Shown here piece by piece: positions 1 to 6,857 of a DNA stretch of 9,267 nucleotides. This stretch comes from Clostridia bacterium (GTDB taxonomy: Bacteria > Bacillota > Clostridia > Oscillospirales > CAG-382), in contig CAAEDF010000126.1 in assembly GCA_900754535.1 (NCBI GenBank), forward strand, positions 1 to 9,267, read 5' to 3'. A program made the translations under genes and the position numbers. How positions within the stretch are numbered: the stretch's first letter is position 1; the number at the start of each line of letters is the position of its first letter. The notes beneath the pieces were generated by a model. That model saw nothing but the letters and a program-made list of their open reading frames with translations. It was not told the origin of the DNA and did not search any database.

Positions 1-203
1 AGCCGACTGGCAATATCGACCCGGAAATGAGCCGCGAGCTGCTGGACATGCTTGTTACCATAAACAATCTGGGCAAAACGGTCATAGTGGTAACGCACGA
101 AAAGGATCTTGTGGACAGGTACAGAAAACGCGTTGTTACGATAGACGACGGGTGCGTTGTGAGCGACAGAATAGGAGGCGGCTACGTTGAAACGGATAAG
201 TAA
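1..203 (+). CDS. ftsE: FtsE, cell-division ABC transporter ATPase (C-terminal fragment)
   Basis: This is the last 66 residues of an ABC ATPase, read from base 3; the 5' part lies outside the window. It opens on PTGNIDPEM, the stretch just after the Walker B aspartate-glutamate (D-loop region). Residues 28-35 of the fragment carry the H-loop (VVTHEKDL), whose histidine at 96-98 contacts the ATP gamma-phosphate. A terminal strand follows (VVTIDDGCVVSD). PTGNLD plus VTHD/E-L is typical of the FtsE/LolD/MacB group, and the immediate overlap with ftsX identifies it as FtsE. In that family FtsE is the cytoplasmic ATPase that powers FtsX to activate murein hydrolases at the septum. The TAA stop at 201-203 lies inside ftsX, giving a 17-nt overlap consistent with translational coupling. 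The family is well supported; the name rests mainly on context. Confidence 0.9.
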   Translation, partial: PTGNIDPEMSRELLDMLVTINNLGKTVIVVTHEKDLVDRYRKRVVTIDDGCVVSDRIGGGYVETDK

Positions 204-1077
204 CCTCTTCTATCTGCTGGGTCAGGGCGTAAAGAGCGTTTTCAAAAACACGGTGATGTCCATGGCGTCCATGCTGACTCTTATCGCGTGCCTTCTTGTG
301 CTCGGCTCTTTTTATCTTATAATAGACAACATAAGCGAGAACGCAAAGCTTATCGAAAAGCTCAACCAGGTCGTAGCCACGCTTGACGACGATCTGACGC
401 AGGAACAGATCGACAGCATCACCTCCGAGATCGGCAAAATGGACAATGTTCTTTCGTGGAACTACAAGTCCAAGGAGCAGGCCCTTGAGGAGCTCAAAGA
501 CAGCGAATACGGAGAATATATCGCGCCGAACATAGATTTTGACAAAAACCCGCTTTCAAATACCGTTGAGGTCACATTTGAAAATGTCGACGGCGCAAGC
601 GCCCTTGTTTACAGGCTTGAAAGCCTTGACGGAGTGACCGAGGTCTCCAGCCGCCTTGACACGGTGCTCAATATCGAGCGGGTCAAGAACGGGCTGGTAA
701 TCGTTGCCGTCATAATGATGGCCATATTGCTGCTTGTGTCGCTTTTTGTGATCATGAACACCATAAAGCTCACCGTTTTTGCACGGCGCGAGGAAATAGA
801 CATAATGCGTTATGTCGGTTCCACCGGCTTCTTTATAACGATGCCGTTTATAACCGAGGGCGCGATCATCGGGCTTTTGTCCGCGGCGATCGCTTTCGGG
901 CTCCAATATTATATATACACGTATGTGTTTGTGGATATAGTTTCAAGCTATTCAATCGCCATGAAGCCCTTCTGGGATTATGCGGCGCTTATCGGTGTTG
1001 CATATGCGGCGGTAGGCCTTGTGACCGGCGTTCTGGCTTCCGGCCTGAGCGTCAGGAGATATTCAAGCGAACGCTGA
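187..1077 (+). CDS. ftsX: FtsX, cell-division ABC transporter permease
   Basis: This 296-residue membrane protein is the expected partner of FtsE. Hydrophobic segments lie at about residues 26-47, 168-193, 214-243 and 264-288. The extracytoplasmic domain at about 48-167 (LNQVVATLDDDLTQEQ...) is the part that contacts the hydrolase in the family. The conserved cytoplasmic stretch FARREEIDIMRYVGST sits between the second and third segments, as in other FtsX proteins. The start is TTG at 187, chosen because AGGAGG at 173-178 lies 8 nt upstream and the N-terminus (KRISNLFYLLGQGVKS) matches the family. It overlaps ftsE by 17 nt. The complex uses ATP hydrolysis in FtsE to move FtsX and switch on a periplasmic or wall-space murein hydrolase; the next gene encodes the obvious candidate. 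Length and topology are normal. Confidence 0.95.
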   Translation: MKRISNLFYLLGQGVKSVFKNTVMSMASMLTLIACLLVLGSFYLIIDNISENAKLIEKLNQVVATLDDDLTQEQIDSITSEIGKMDNVLSWNYKSKEQALEELKDSEYGEYIAPNIDFDKNPLSNTVEVTFENVDGASALVYRLESLDGVTEVSSRLDTVLNIERVKNGLVIVAVIMMAILLLVSLFVIMNTIKLTVFARREEIDIMRYVGSTGFFITMPFITEGAIIGLLSAAIAFGLQYYIYTYVFVDIVSSYSIAMKPFWDYAALIGVAYAAVGLVTGVLASGLSVRRYSSER

Positions 1078-1142
1078 CGCGTTTCTTGCATCAGATCAGT
1101 TTTTCTTATCGAAATACCCAACGAAAGGAACGATACATCCGG

Positions 1143-2417
1143 ATGAGCACTTTATCAGGAAGAAAGCTTACCTCACTGCTTATTGTTTTTGCCTTTGTGC
1201 TTACGCTTTGCCTGTCTGTTTTTTCAATGTCCGCTGCGGCTGACACGTCCATTGACGAGGACAAGGCGCTGCTTGAATCGCTTAAGGCCCAGCAGGCTGC
1301 CAACAGCCAGCAGCTGAAGGATCTTCAGGCTCAGATAGCCGCAAATAAAAACGAAGAAAAAACACTGCTTCAGGAAAAGAGCCTGCTTGAGCAGGAGCTC
1401 AATCTTCTTGACACGTCCATCGAGACCAACGAAGCACTTATTGATACATACAGCTTCCAGATAGAGAGCAACGACATTGCCATAGCCGAGCTTGAGCAAA
1501 AGCTTGAGGAAGAAATGGTCATTTACGGAAACGTGCTTCGTTATTATGCGCAATACGGTGAGATAAGCACGTTTGAGATTCTCTTTTCGTCGAAAAGTTT
1601 TTCCGATTTTCTCACAAGACTCGACTATATCGGCCTTATTCTTGAGTATAATAACACCATAGTGGACGATATCCGGACCACACAGAACGATATTGCAAAT
1701 GCAAAGGCGCAGAACGAAAAATATCTTGCCGAGTGTATCGCGCTCAAAGCGGAGCTGAACGAAAACAAGGTGACATACACAGAGCGTACCGCCGAGCTTG
1801 ACGAGCTGCTTCAAGGGCTCACCGAAGAAGCGCTGAACACTCAGGAAGACATTGACCGGCTTCAGGCCGAGGAAAACAAGCTGCTGATGTCGATAGAAAA
1901 GCTGCAGGAGCAGATAGACAACAAGGAAAGCTTCACCCCCAGCGGTGACGGCTATTCCTGGCCGTTTGCCGCCAACGTCACAGGCAGTCTCTATATTTCC
2001 AGCCCCTTTGAATGGCGCATCAACCCCGTCACAAACCGTCAGGAGCTTCACAAGGGTATCGACATCCCCGCTCCGTACGGGACACCGATACAGGCTGTTA
2101 TGGGCGGAACGGTGATAAAGAGCGAATATAATGCCGGCGGCTACGGCTATTATGTGGTGATATACCACGGAAACGGCATCTCAACGCTTTACGGGCATTG
2201 CAGCAAGCTCCTCGTAAGCGTCGGCGCGACCGTGCTGCAGAATCAGGTGATCGCCCGGGTCGGTTCCACGGGGCAATCCACCGGAAACCATCTTCACATC
2301 TCCTTCCTCAACGGCTCTACATATCTCAATCCTGCCGATTATCTGCCTGCGGACATGCTTAACAGGATAAACATCCGCGGTTATGATCTTCACCAGCTTG
2401 AGAGCTACACACCGTGA
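1143..2417 (+). CDS. Secreted coiled-coil M23 endopeptidase (EnvC/CwlO-like, FtsEX partner)
   Basis: This 424-residue peptidoglycan hydrolase has an N-terminal signal peptide at about 1-32 (LLIVFAFVLTLCLSVFSMSA, then AADTS). A long Q/E/L-rich coiled coil spans about 35-270, and an M23 (LytM) domain spans about 285-415. All five residues expected for an active zinc endopeptidase are visible: H303 and D307 (HKGID), H352 (YGH), and H383 and H385 (HLH). It is therefore catalytic, unlike the degenerate EnvC of E. coli, and it combines regulator and enzyme in one chain. ATG at 1143 is preferred: it follows AAAGGAA (1124-1130) by 12 nt and begins directly with the basic n-region of the signal peptide. 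The upstream in-frame TTG at 1086 would put a non-signal stretch in front. Coiled-coil hydrolases beside ftsEX (PcsB, CwlO, EnvC) are known to be activated by FtsX; that this one is so activated is inferred from context. Confidence 0.92.
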   Translation: MSTLSGRKLTSLLIVFAFVLTLCLSVFSMSAAADTSIDEDKALLESLKAQQAANSQQLKDLQAQIAANKNEEKTLLQEKSLLEQELNLLDTSIETNEALIDTYSFQIESNDIAIAELEQKLEEEMVIYGNVLRYYAQYGEISTFEILFSSKSFSDFLTRLDYIGLILEYNNTIVDDIRTTQNDIANAKAQNEKYLAECIALKAELNENKVTYTERTAELDELLQGLTEEALNTQEDIDRLQAEENKLLMSIEKLQEQIDNKESFTPSGDGYSWPFAANVTGSLYISSPFEWRINPVTNRQELHKGIDIPAPYGTPIQAVMGGTVIKSEYNAGGYGYYVVIYHGNGISTLYGHCSKLLVSVGATVLQNQVIARVGSTGQSTGNHLHISFLNGSTYLNPADYLPADMLNRINIRGYDLHQLESYTP

Positions 2418-2442
2418 TACAAGTAAAAACAAAACCTGCACT

Positions 2443-2493
2443 GAAAGGAAACGCGGACGGGCATAAACACCCGTCTGCGTTGTTAATGAAAAA
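2443..2493 (+). promoter_or_regulatory. Hairpin between ribosome binding site and start codon of the S41 protease gene
   Basis: GAAAGGA (2443-2449) matches the ribosome binding site used by this genome, but it sits 44 nt before the only usable start, ATG 2494; an in-frame TAA at 2464 closes the frame upstream. The intervening bases form a stem of 12 pairs, AACGCGGACGGG (2450-2461) with CCCGTCTGCGTT (2470-2481). It has one G-U pair and an 8-nt loop. With the stem folded, 12 unpaired nt remain between the Shine-Dalgarno sequence and the ATG, the same spacing as at the hydrolase gene and greA. No second Shine-Dalgarno sequence lies between hairpin and ATG. The stem is followed only by TGTTAATG, so it is a poor intrinsic terminator. 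A bridging role is inferred. Confidence 0.55.
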
Positions 2494-3693
2494 ATGTCAC
2501 AAAAAAAGCTTTCGATCCCGGCGGTACTTCTTTTGATTTTTTTATGCTGTCTTATTACATTCATGACGACGTTCGTGTTACTCCGCTCCGATCTCGAAGC
2601 GACGATACCGGGCTCAACCGCCTCGTATGACGAACAGTCGACCGGACTTGATATCGACAAGCTGCTTGAAGCCGACTCTATAATCCGCTCGGAGTTCATA
2701 GGCGACATAGACTATGATTATGTGATGCAATGTATACTTGACGGCTATATGTTCGCTTTGTCCGACAGATATTCGGCATACCATACACAGGAAGAAATGG
2801 ACGCGCTTACGATGGAAAGCAACGGCAATTTCGTTGGCATAGGCGTTCGCGTTTTTCAGGATACGGAAACCGGCGGTATACTTATCCTTAATGTGATGGA
2901 CAACTCCCCTGCCCTTAAAGCCGGATTACAGGTCGGCGACGTGATCATAAAGGTAGACGACCTTGAAGTGAACGACGAGACATACACCGCCGCCGTAAAC
3001 AATGTGGCGGGCGAGGAGGGCACCTCTCTTACGCTTACCGTAAAGCGCGGCGATGAAGTATTTACCAAAACGCTTACACGCGCGCTTGTCGACAGCGAAG
3101 CGGTATTTTCCGAAACGCTTGATAACGGTATAACTCTGATACGGATATATGAATTCACGGGCAACGCGGCCGATGATTTTATAAAAGCTGTCGACGAAGC
3201 GCTGGAGAAAGGGACCGCGGGATTCATATTTGACGTTCGCAACAATCCCGGCGGCGATCTGAACGTTATAGTCAAAATTCTCGACAGGCTGCTTCCGGCA
3301 GGGCCGATCGTCAATATTCTTGATTCCTCCGAGGAAGTAGTGTACACGTATGAATCGGACGAACGCCGTATCGACAAGCCGATAGTCGTACTCACAAACG
3401 GCAACACCGCTTCTGCCGCCGAGTTGTTTACCGCAGCTCTTAAGGATTACGACATGTGCAGCACCGTGGGCGAGACCACATACGGAAAAGGCGTTATGCA
3501 AACCATATACCGCCTTTCCGACGGCAGCGGGCTGCGGATCACTACACATTATTACAACCCGCCTTTTTCCGCCAACTATGACGGCGTGGGGATCCCGGCC
3601 GATTACGCCGTCAAGATGGACGCATATCTGATCGCGGACAGGGATTCGGATATCCAGCTTGAAAAAGCGATTTCAGTGATCACGGGAAACTGA
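2494..3693 (+). CDS. S41 family carboxyl-terminal processing protease (CtpA-like)
   Basis: This 399-residue serine protease is anchored by an N-terminal membrane segment at about 8-30 (IPAVLLLIFLCCLITFMTTF), with the rest outside the cell. A helical cap region at about 50-105 (SDRYSAYHTQEEM) is followed by a PDZ domain at about 110-195 (FVGIGVRV, then SPALKAGLQVGDVIIKVDD). The peptidase core follows at about 200-375. The catalytic Ser-Lys dyad is visible as S307 in GNTASAAEL and K332 in TYGKGVMQ; the 25-residue separation is the family norm. RNNPGGD, conserved ahead of the active site, is also present. CtpA-type proteases cut exported substrates near the C-terminus and often control murein hydrolases. 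Its position behind the FtsEX hydrolase gene suggests that role here, but the substrate cannot be read from sequence. Translation start and leader are unusual (see the preceding hairpin). Confidence 0.93.
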   Translation: MSQKKLSIPAVLLLIFLCCLITFMTTFVLLRSDLEATIPGSTASYDEQSTGLDIDKLLEADSIIRSEFIGDIDYDYVMQCILDGYMFALSDRYSAYHTQEEMDALTMESNGNFVGIGVRVFQDTETGGILILNVMDNSPALKAGLQVGDVIIKVDDLEVNDETYTAAVNNVAGEEGTSLTLTVKRGDEVFTKTLTRALVDSEAVFSETLDNGITLIRIYEFTGNAADDFIKAVDEALEKGTAGFIFDVRNNPGGDLNVIVKILDRLLPAGPIVNILDSSEEVVYTYESDERRIDKPIVVLTNGNTASAAELFTAALKDYDMCSTVGETTYGKGVMQTIYRLSDGSGLRITTHYYNPPFSANYDGVGIPADYAVKMDAYLIADRDSDIQLEKAISVITGN

Positions 3694-3719
3694 TATTGCT
3701 CGGTGATCTCAACTTTTTT
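3678..3719 (+). terminator. Possible terminator overlapping the 3' end of the S41 protease gene
   Basis: GATCAC (3678-3683), inside the last codons of the protease gene, can pair with GTGATC (3703-3708). TCAAC and a run of six T (3714-3719) follow. The stem is only 6 bp with a 19-nt loop, so it would be weak. A second inverted repeat, TTGCTCG (3696-3702) with CGAGCAA (3730-3736), overlaps it and would compete. It may partly separate the wall module from greA-lysS; evidence is modest. Confidence 0.3.
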
Positions 3720-3787
3720 GCGGCAACTGCGAGCAAATGAGCATAAACGATATTATCCTTATATTTTGAAAGGAAGAATGAACTGCA

Positions 3788-4261
3788 ATGTCAAAACAGA
3801 TTTTTGTTTCCAAAGACGGATACCTCAAGCTTCAGAACGAGCTTGAACATCTCAAGACGGTCAAGCGCGCAGAGGTCGCACAGGCCATAAAAAAAGCGCG
3901 CTCTTTCGGTGACCTTTCGGAAAACAGCGAATACGACGAGGCAAAAAACGAGCAGGCTGAGATCGAGACCAAGATCGCACAGCTTGAGGAAACCATAAAA
4001 AACGCCACGGTGCTTGATGACACTCAGCTCAAAGCCGACAAGGTGTCGGTAGGCCACAAGGTGAAGATCTATGACGTGCTGGCCGATGTCGAGCAGGAAT
4101 TCTCCATTGTCGGGTCCACCGAAGCCGACCCGTTTGAAAACAAAATATCGGACGATTCTCCTCTCGGAAAGGCTCTTATAGGCTCGAGAGAAGGCGACAC
4201 GATAACCGTTGAAGCACCTGTCGGAATACTGAAATACACCATTATATCCATTACAAAATAA
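3788..4261 (+). CDS. greA: Transcription elongation factor GreA
   Basis: At 157 residues this is essentially the standard GreA length. Residues 1-75 form the antiparallel coiled coil that enters the secondary channel of RNA polymerase; the tip carries FGDLSENSEYDEAKNEQ with acidic residues D42 and E45, which in the family coordinate magnesium for transcript cleavage. Residues 80-157 form the FKBP-like domain, with SVGHKVKIYD, SPLGKALIG and the closing GILKYTIISI strand. GreA rescues backtracked, arrested polymerase by stimulating cleavage of the RNA 3' end. The ATG at 3788 follows AAAGGAA (3769-3775) by 12 nt. lysS starts 22 nt after its stop, an arrangement frequent in Firmicutes that suggests co-transcription. 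No convincing promoter was found in the 94-nt upstream gap. Confidence 0.96.
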   Translation: MSKQIFVSKDGYLKLQNELEHLKTVKRAEVAQAIKKARSFGDLSENSEYDEAKNEQAEIETKIAQLEETIKNATVLDDTQLKADKVSVGHKVKIYDVLADVEQEFSIVGSTEADPFENKISDDSPLGKALIGSREGDTITVEAPVGILKYTIISITK

Positions 4262-4283
4262 CTGAAAAAAAGGAATCTTTCAT

Positions 4284-5780
4284 ATGGCCGAATCAACTAC
4301 CAATACCGCCCAGGGCGAGGAAAACTTAAGCGAAATACTTAGGATAAGGCGCGCAAAGCTTGCAGAGCTGTGCGAAAAAGGCCGCGACCCGTTCAAAATA
4401 ACAAAATTTGATAAAGACACCGATTTCAGGACGATACGTGAAAAATTTGAGTCTCTTGAAGGCACCGACGTTTCTGTTGCCGGACGTATAATGTCACGCC
4501 GCGATATGGGCAAGGCAAACTTCATAGACCTTGCCGACGAAACGGGCAAGATGCAGGTATATATCAAATCGGACGATATCGGAGAGCAGGCGTTTGATGA
4601 ATACCGCAAATGGGACATAGGCGACATAGTGGGCGTGCGCGGATTTGTATTCAGGACAAGGCGCGGGGAGATATCGATCCACACCAAGGAAATAGTCCTT
4701 CTTTCAAAATCTCTCCTTCCCCTGCCCGAAAAATGGCACGGGCTGAAGGATCAGGATCTTCGCTACCGCCAGCGCTATGTGGATCTTATAGTCAACCCCG
4801 ATGTGCGCGAAACCTTTGTAAAGCGCTCGAAGATAATTGCTGAGATACGTAATTATCTCAATGAACGCGCATTTCTCGAAGTTGAGACGCCGATGCTCCA
4901 CAACATGGCCGGCGGGGCCACCGCGCGTCCGTTTATAACGCATCATAACTCGCTTAACATTGACCTGTATCTGAGGATCGCCCTTGAGCTTCATCTGAAA
5001 AGGCTTATCGTGGGCGGCTTTGAACGGGTATATGAGATCGGACGTGTGTTCAGGAACGAAGGCATGGACACGCGTCACAATCCGGAGTTTACGCTTCTCG
5101 AGCTTTATCAGGCGTATACCGATTACAACGGCATGATGCAGCTTACGGAGGATCTTGTGCGCACCGTTGCGCGCAAAGTGTTGGGAAGCGAAAAAATAAC
5201 CTACGGCGATGTTGAGATCGACCTTTCCAAGCCGTTTGAAAAGCTTTCGATGGTCGACGCGGTAAAAAAATACGCCGATGTCGATTTCAGCTCCGTCAGG
5301 AGCGACGCCGAAGCAAAGGAGCTTGCGAAAGCTCACCGTATCGAATTTGAGGAGCGTCATAAAAAAGGCGACATACTCAATCTGTTTTTCGAGAAATACT
5401 GCGAGGATAAGCTCATACAGCCGACTTTTATAACAAATCATCCGGTGGAGATATCGCCGCTTGCAAAGAAGATGCCCGAAACCCCCGATTACACGGAACG
5501 TTTTGAGTTGTTTATTGTAGGCAGAGAGCATGCAAACGCTTTTTCGGAGCTCAACGACCCGCTTGATCAGCGCGCCCGTTTTGAAGCACAGGCTGCACTC
5601 AAGGCAAGCGGAGACGAAGAGGCCGGCGACGTGGATGAGGATTTCCTTACCGCGCTGGAATACGGCATGCCTCCTACGGGCGGTATGGGTCTGGGCATAG
5701 ACAGGCTTGTTATGCTGCTGACTGCAAACGCAAACATCAGAGACGTGCTCCTCTTCCCCACAATGAAGCCTCTGGACTAA
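4284..5780 (+). CDS. lysS: Lysyl-tRNA synthetase, class II
   Basis: This 498-residue enzyme charges tRNA-Lys with lysine in the cytoplasm, using ATP. After a short N-terminal extension, an OB-fold anticodon-binding domain lies at about 60-145 ([20 protein letters not shown]). The class II catalytic core follows. Motif 1 is near residues 194-206 ([12 protein letters not shown]), then the conserved GGATARPF. Motif 2 is near 253-270 ([15 protein letters not shown]) and motif 3 near 466-478 ([12 protein letters not shown]). The protein ends on FPTMKPLD, the usual LysS terminus, so the gene is intact even though mobile DNA appears to begin just behind it. The start ATG at 4284 has AAAGGAA (4269-4275) 8 nt upstream. 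It lies 22 nt after greA and is probably in its operon. No terminator is seen directly after the stop; the first strong hairpin is 143 nt further on. Confidence 0.97.
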   Translation: MAESTTNTAQGEENLSEILRIRRAKLAELCEKGRDPFKITKFDKDTDFRTIREKFESLEGTDVSVAGRIMSRRDMGKANFIDLADETGKMQVYIKSDDIGEQAFDEYRKWDIGDIVGVRGFVFRTRRGEISIHTKEIVLLSKSLLPLPEKWHGLKDQDLRYRQRYVDLIVNPDVRETFVKRSKIIAEIRNYLNERAFLEVETPMLHNMAGGATARPFITHHNSLNIDLYLRIALELHLKRLIVGGFERVYEIGRVFRNEGMDTRHNPEFTLLELYQAYTDYNGMMQLTEDLVRTVARKVLGSEKITYGDVEIDLSKPFEKLSMVDAVKKYADVDFSSVRSDAEAKELAKAHRIEFEERHKKGDILNLFFEKYCEDKLIQPTFITNHPVEISPLAKKMPETPDYTERFELFIVGREHANAFSELNDPLDQRARFEAQAALKASGDEEAGDVDEDFLTALEYGMPPTGGMGLGIDRLVMLLTANANIRDVLLFPTMKPLD

Positions 5781-5823
5781 AAAATCCAGTAAAATCAAGG
5801 GTTTTCGGCATCTCAAATCCGAG

Positions 5824-5842
5824 TTGACAACAAATTGACAAC
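5824..5842 (+). repeat. Tandem direct repeat TTGACAAC, 11-bp period
   Basis: TTGACAAC occurs at 5824-5831 and again at 5835-5842, separated by AAA, so the copies sit on the same DNA face one helical turn apart. They lie 44 nt beyond the lysS stop, at the presumed element edge. Such short paired repeats beside an attachment core resemble integrase arm-type or excisionase sites. They also contain perfect -35 hexamers (TTGACA), with a perfect TATAAT at 5852-5857. The spacings of 22 and 11 bp are not those of a normal promoter, so which role applies is open. Confidence 0.5.
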
Positions 5843-5904
5843 AATTTTTCATATAATTTTGAAGAATTGTGAAGCAGAATGAATTGTTGTAAGGATAAAA
5901 CACA

Positions 5905-5922
5905 ATACAGTACTTGCTGTAT
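5905..5922. promoter_or_regulatory. Operator-like dyad ATACAG-N6-CTGTAT
   Basis: ATACAG (5905-5910) is the exact reverse complement of CTGTAT (5917-5922), separated by TACTTG. The 18-bp dyad lies directly before the strong hairpin at 5923-5962 and about 98 nt upstream of the first element gene. Its size and symmetry fit a site for a dimeric helix-turn-helix regulator; it could also be a small RNA hairpin. The binding protein is unknown. Confidence 0.4.
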
Positions 5923-5968
5923 AGAGAACACTTTTTGAAAGTAATTTCAGAAGGTGTTCTCTTTTTTT
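5923..5968 (+). terminator. Strong intrinsic terminator between lysS and the first element gene
   Basis: GAGAACAC at 5924 opens a 17-nt arm (5924-5940). It pairs along its whole length with 5945-5961 (ending GTGTTCTC), with two G-U pairs and a GTAA loop. A5923-T5962 can extend the stem. Seven T (5962-5968) follow. It is the first good terminator after lysS and may end the greA-lysS transcript. If a promoter lies upstream in the element, it would instead act as an attenuator before the gene at 6020. Confidence 0.85.
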
Positions 5969-6019
5969 GTTAGGTCTGCTTGTGTCATGACAAAATTAAA
6001 ACCGAAAGGAACAAAGACA

Positions 6020-6292
6020 ATGATTAGTGAAGAGACAAGAGCATATTATGACCTGAAAAAACGTAACGATGTAAGGGAGAGTGCTAAAAGGATTCGCAGA
6101 CAGTTCCTGCGATATAAAGATGCCGAAATCATCTATAGTTTGCAACACAAAAAAATATTAGAACTTGCCAGTGCAGCCGGAGCCATTTACCGTATGGATG
6201 GTACTGTTTTGATCAATCGTGATATCTTCGAGGAATACTTGGAAAGGTTTCATGAGCCAAGCACCTTGAAATCCGAGGAGGAACCAGTATGA
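6020..6292 (+). CDS. Small excisionase-like DNA-binding protein, DUF6462-type
   Basis: This 90-residue basic protein follows the pattern of the small DUF6462 proteins found in Firmicute mobile elements: RYKDAEIIYSLQHKKILELASAAGAIYRMDGTVLINRDIFEEYLERF (residues 31-77, given here in outline). That is a MerR/excisionase-like winged-helix layout, with an entry helix, a recognition helix (HKKILELASAAGA) and a wing (IYRMDGTVLIN). Residues 1-30 are helical and lysine/arginine-rich. ATG at 6020 is chosen because GAAAGGAA (6004-6011) lies 8 nt upstream; the upstream in-frame GTG at 5954 falls inside the terminator hairpin. Its TGA overlaps the next ATG (ATGA), so the two are coupled. A role in excision or element gene control is inferred; family recognition is from memory of the pattern. 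Confidence 0.72.
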   Translation: MISEETRAYYDLKKRNDVRESAKRIRRQFLRYKDAEIIYSLQHKKILELASAAGAIYRMDGTVLINRDIFEEYLERFHEPSTLKSEEEPV

Positions 6293-6771
6293 GTGGAAAC
6301 CTTTGGATGTTCTCAGATATGCTTGACGACGAAGATATCGAGATGCAGAAGCATGATTTTATAACACTATATCAAGGCGCCGATTATTATGGACTCGGCC
6401 TGAAGGTGTTTACACGTATGGCACGTGAAGCCGGTTCGGTCTATAAAATTGGAAAGAAGGCCTTGATTCGAAGAACTATTTTTGATGAATATTTAAGAAA
6501 GGTATTCAAGAAGGAGTTGGAGAAAAACTCCTCTGACGATTCCGGAAAGGAGCTTATGAAAAGACAAGGTACTATGGTCACCGATGAAGATAGTGGCCGA
6601 ATGGATATTCGATTTGGGTTACTCGATTACTATGGTGGTTTACACTGTGGCGAATGTTTGGATGTCCTAATCGACGGTGAGTGGGTCCCTACCCGCATAG
6701 AAATGAGAGACGGTTGGTTTCTTGTTGGAATTCAAACAGACCAGCTGGCTGGATTGATTGTCAGAATTTAA
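6289..6771 (+). CDS. Fusion of a DUF6462-type excisionase-like domain and a DUF5348-type domain
   Basis: This protein has 160 residues and two parts. Residues 21-72 repeat the preceding protein's pattern (FITLYQGADYYGLGLKVFTR, then AREAGSVYKIGKKALI and IFDEYLRK), so the two genes are diverged paralogs. A charged linker at about 73-100 follows. Residues 104-160 (HCGECLDVLIDGEWVPTRIE, then DGWFLVGI and GLIVRI) match the short beta-rich DUF5348 pattern common in the same type of element. DUF5348 has no assigned function; it usually appears as a separate small protein, so the join is notable. The start ATG at 6289 overlaps the previous stop by 4 nt and has GAGGAGG (6275-6281) 7 nt upstream. A terminator follows directly, so the pair forms a two-gene unit. 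DNA binding by the first half is inferred. Confidence 0.7.
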   Translation: MSGNLWMFSDMLDDEDIEMQKHDFITLYQGADYYGLGLKVFTRMAREAGSVYKIGKKALIRRTIFDEYLRKVFKKELEKNSSDDSGKELMKRQGTMVTDEDSGRMDIRFGLLDYYGGLHCGECLDVLIDGEWVPTRIEMRDGWFLVGIQTDQLAGLIVRI

Positions 6772-6785
6772 AAGAAAGACTTGCT

Positions 6786-6818
6786 GGGCGACTTCTTCAT
6801 TGAGGTCGCCCTTCTTTT
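6786..6818 (+). terminator. Intrinsic terminator after the DUF6462-type gene pair
   Basis: GGGCGACTTC (6786-6795) pairs with GAGGTCGCCC (6802-6811) as ten base pairs with one G-U, around the loop TTCATT. TTCTTTT (6812-6818) follows. It lies 14 nt behind the stop at 6771 and separates this pair from the next gene, whose own promoter was not identified in the 39 nt beyond. Confidence 0.85.
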
Positions 6819-6857
6819 ATACAAAACTTAATTAAAAAGTCAAAGGAGGTGTCCCTT

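Noticed and set aside
1086..1142. TTG start for the M23 hydrolase, adding 19 residues
   Set aside because: It would place a polar, basic extension before the signal peptide and lacks a ribosome binding site; ATG 1143 has AAAGGAA upstream.
2450..2484. Intrinsic terminator after the M23 hydrolase gene
   Set aside because: The stem is good, but only TGTT follows, with no run of T, and the only ribosome binding site of the next gene lies upstream of it, which would be lost if transcription began after the stem.
3694..3787. Promoter for greA in the gap after the protease gene
   Set aside because: TATTAT at 3751-3756 is a fair -10, but the bases 17-18 bp upstream (CTGCGA) match the -35 at only three positions and nothing else supports it.
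4704..5903. Long open minus-strand frame opposite lysS
   Set aside because: It lies wholly across a clear lysS gene, has no ribosome binding site, and its Cys/His/Arg-rich translation shows no family pattern. It is a shadow of codon bias. The same applies to minus-strand frames at 1224-2168 and 2856-3549.
5954..6019. GTG start for the first DUF6462-type gene
   Set aside because: The codon lies inside the 3' arm of the terminator hairpin, and the extra residues do not fit the family; ATG 6020 has GAAAGGAA 8 nt upstream.
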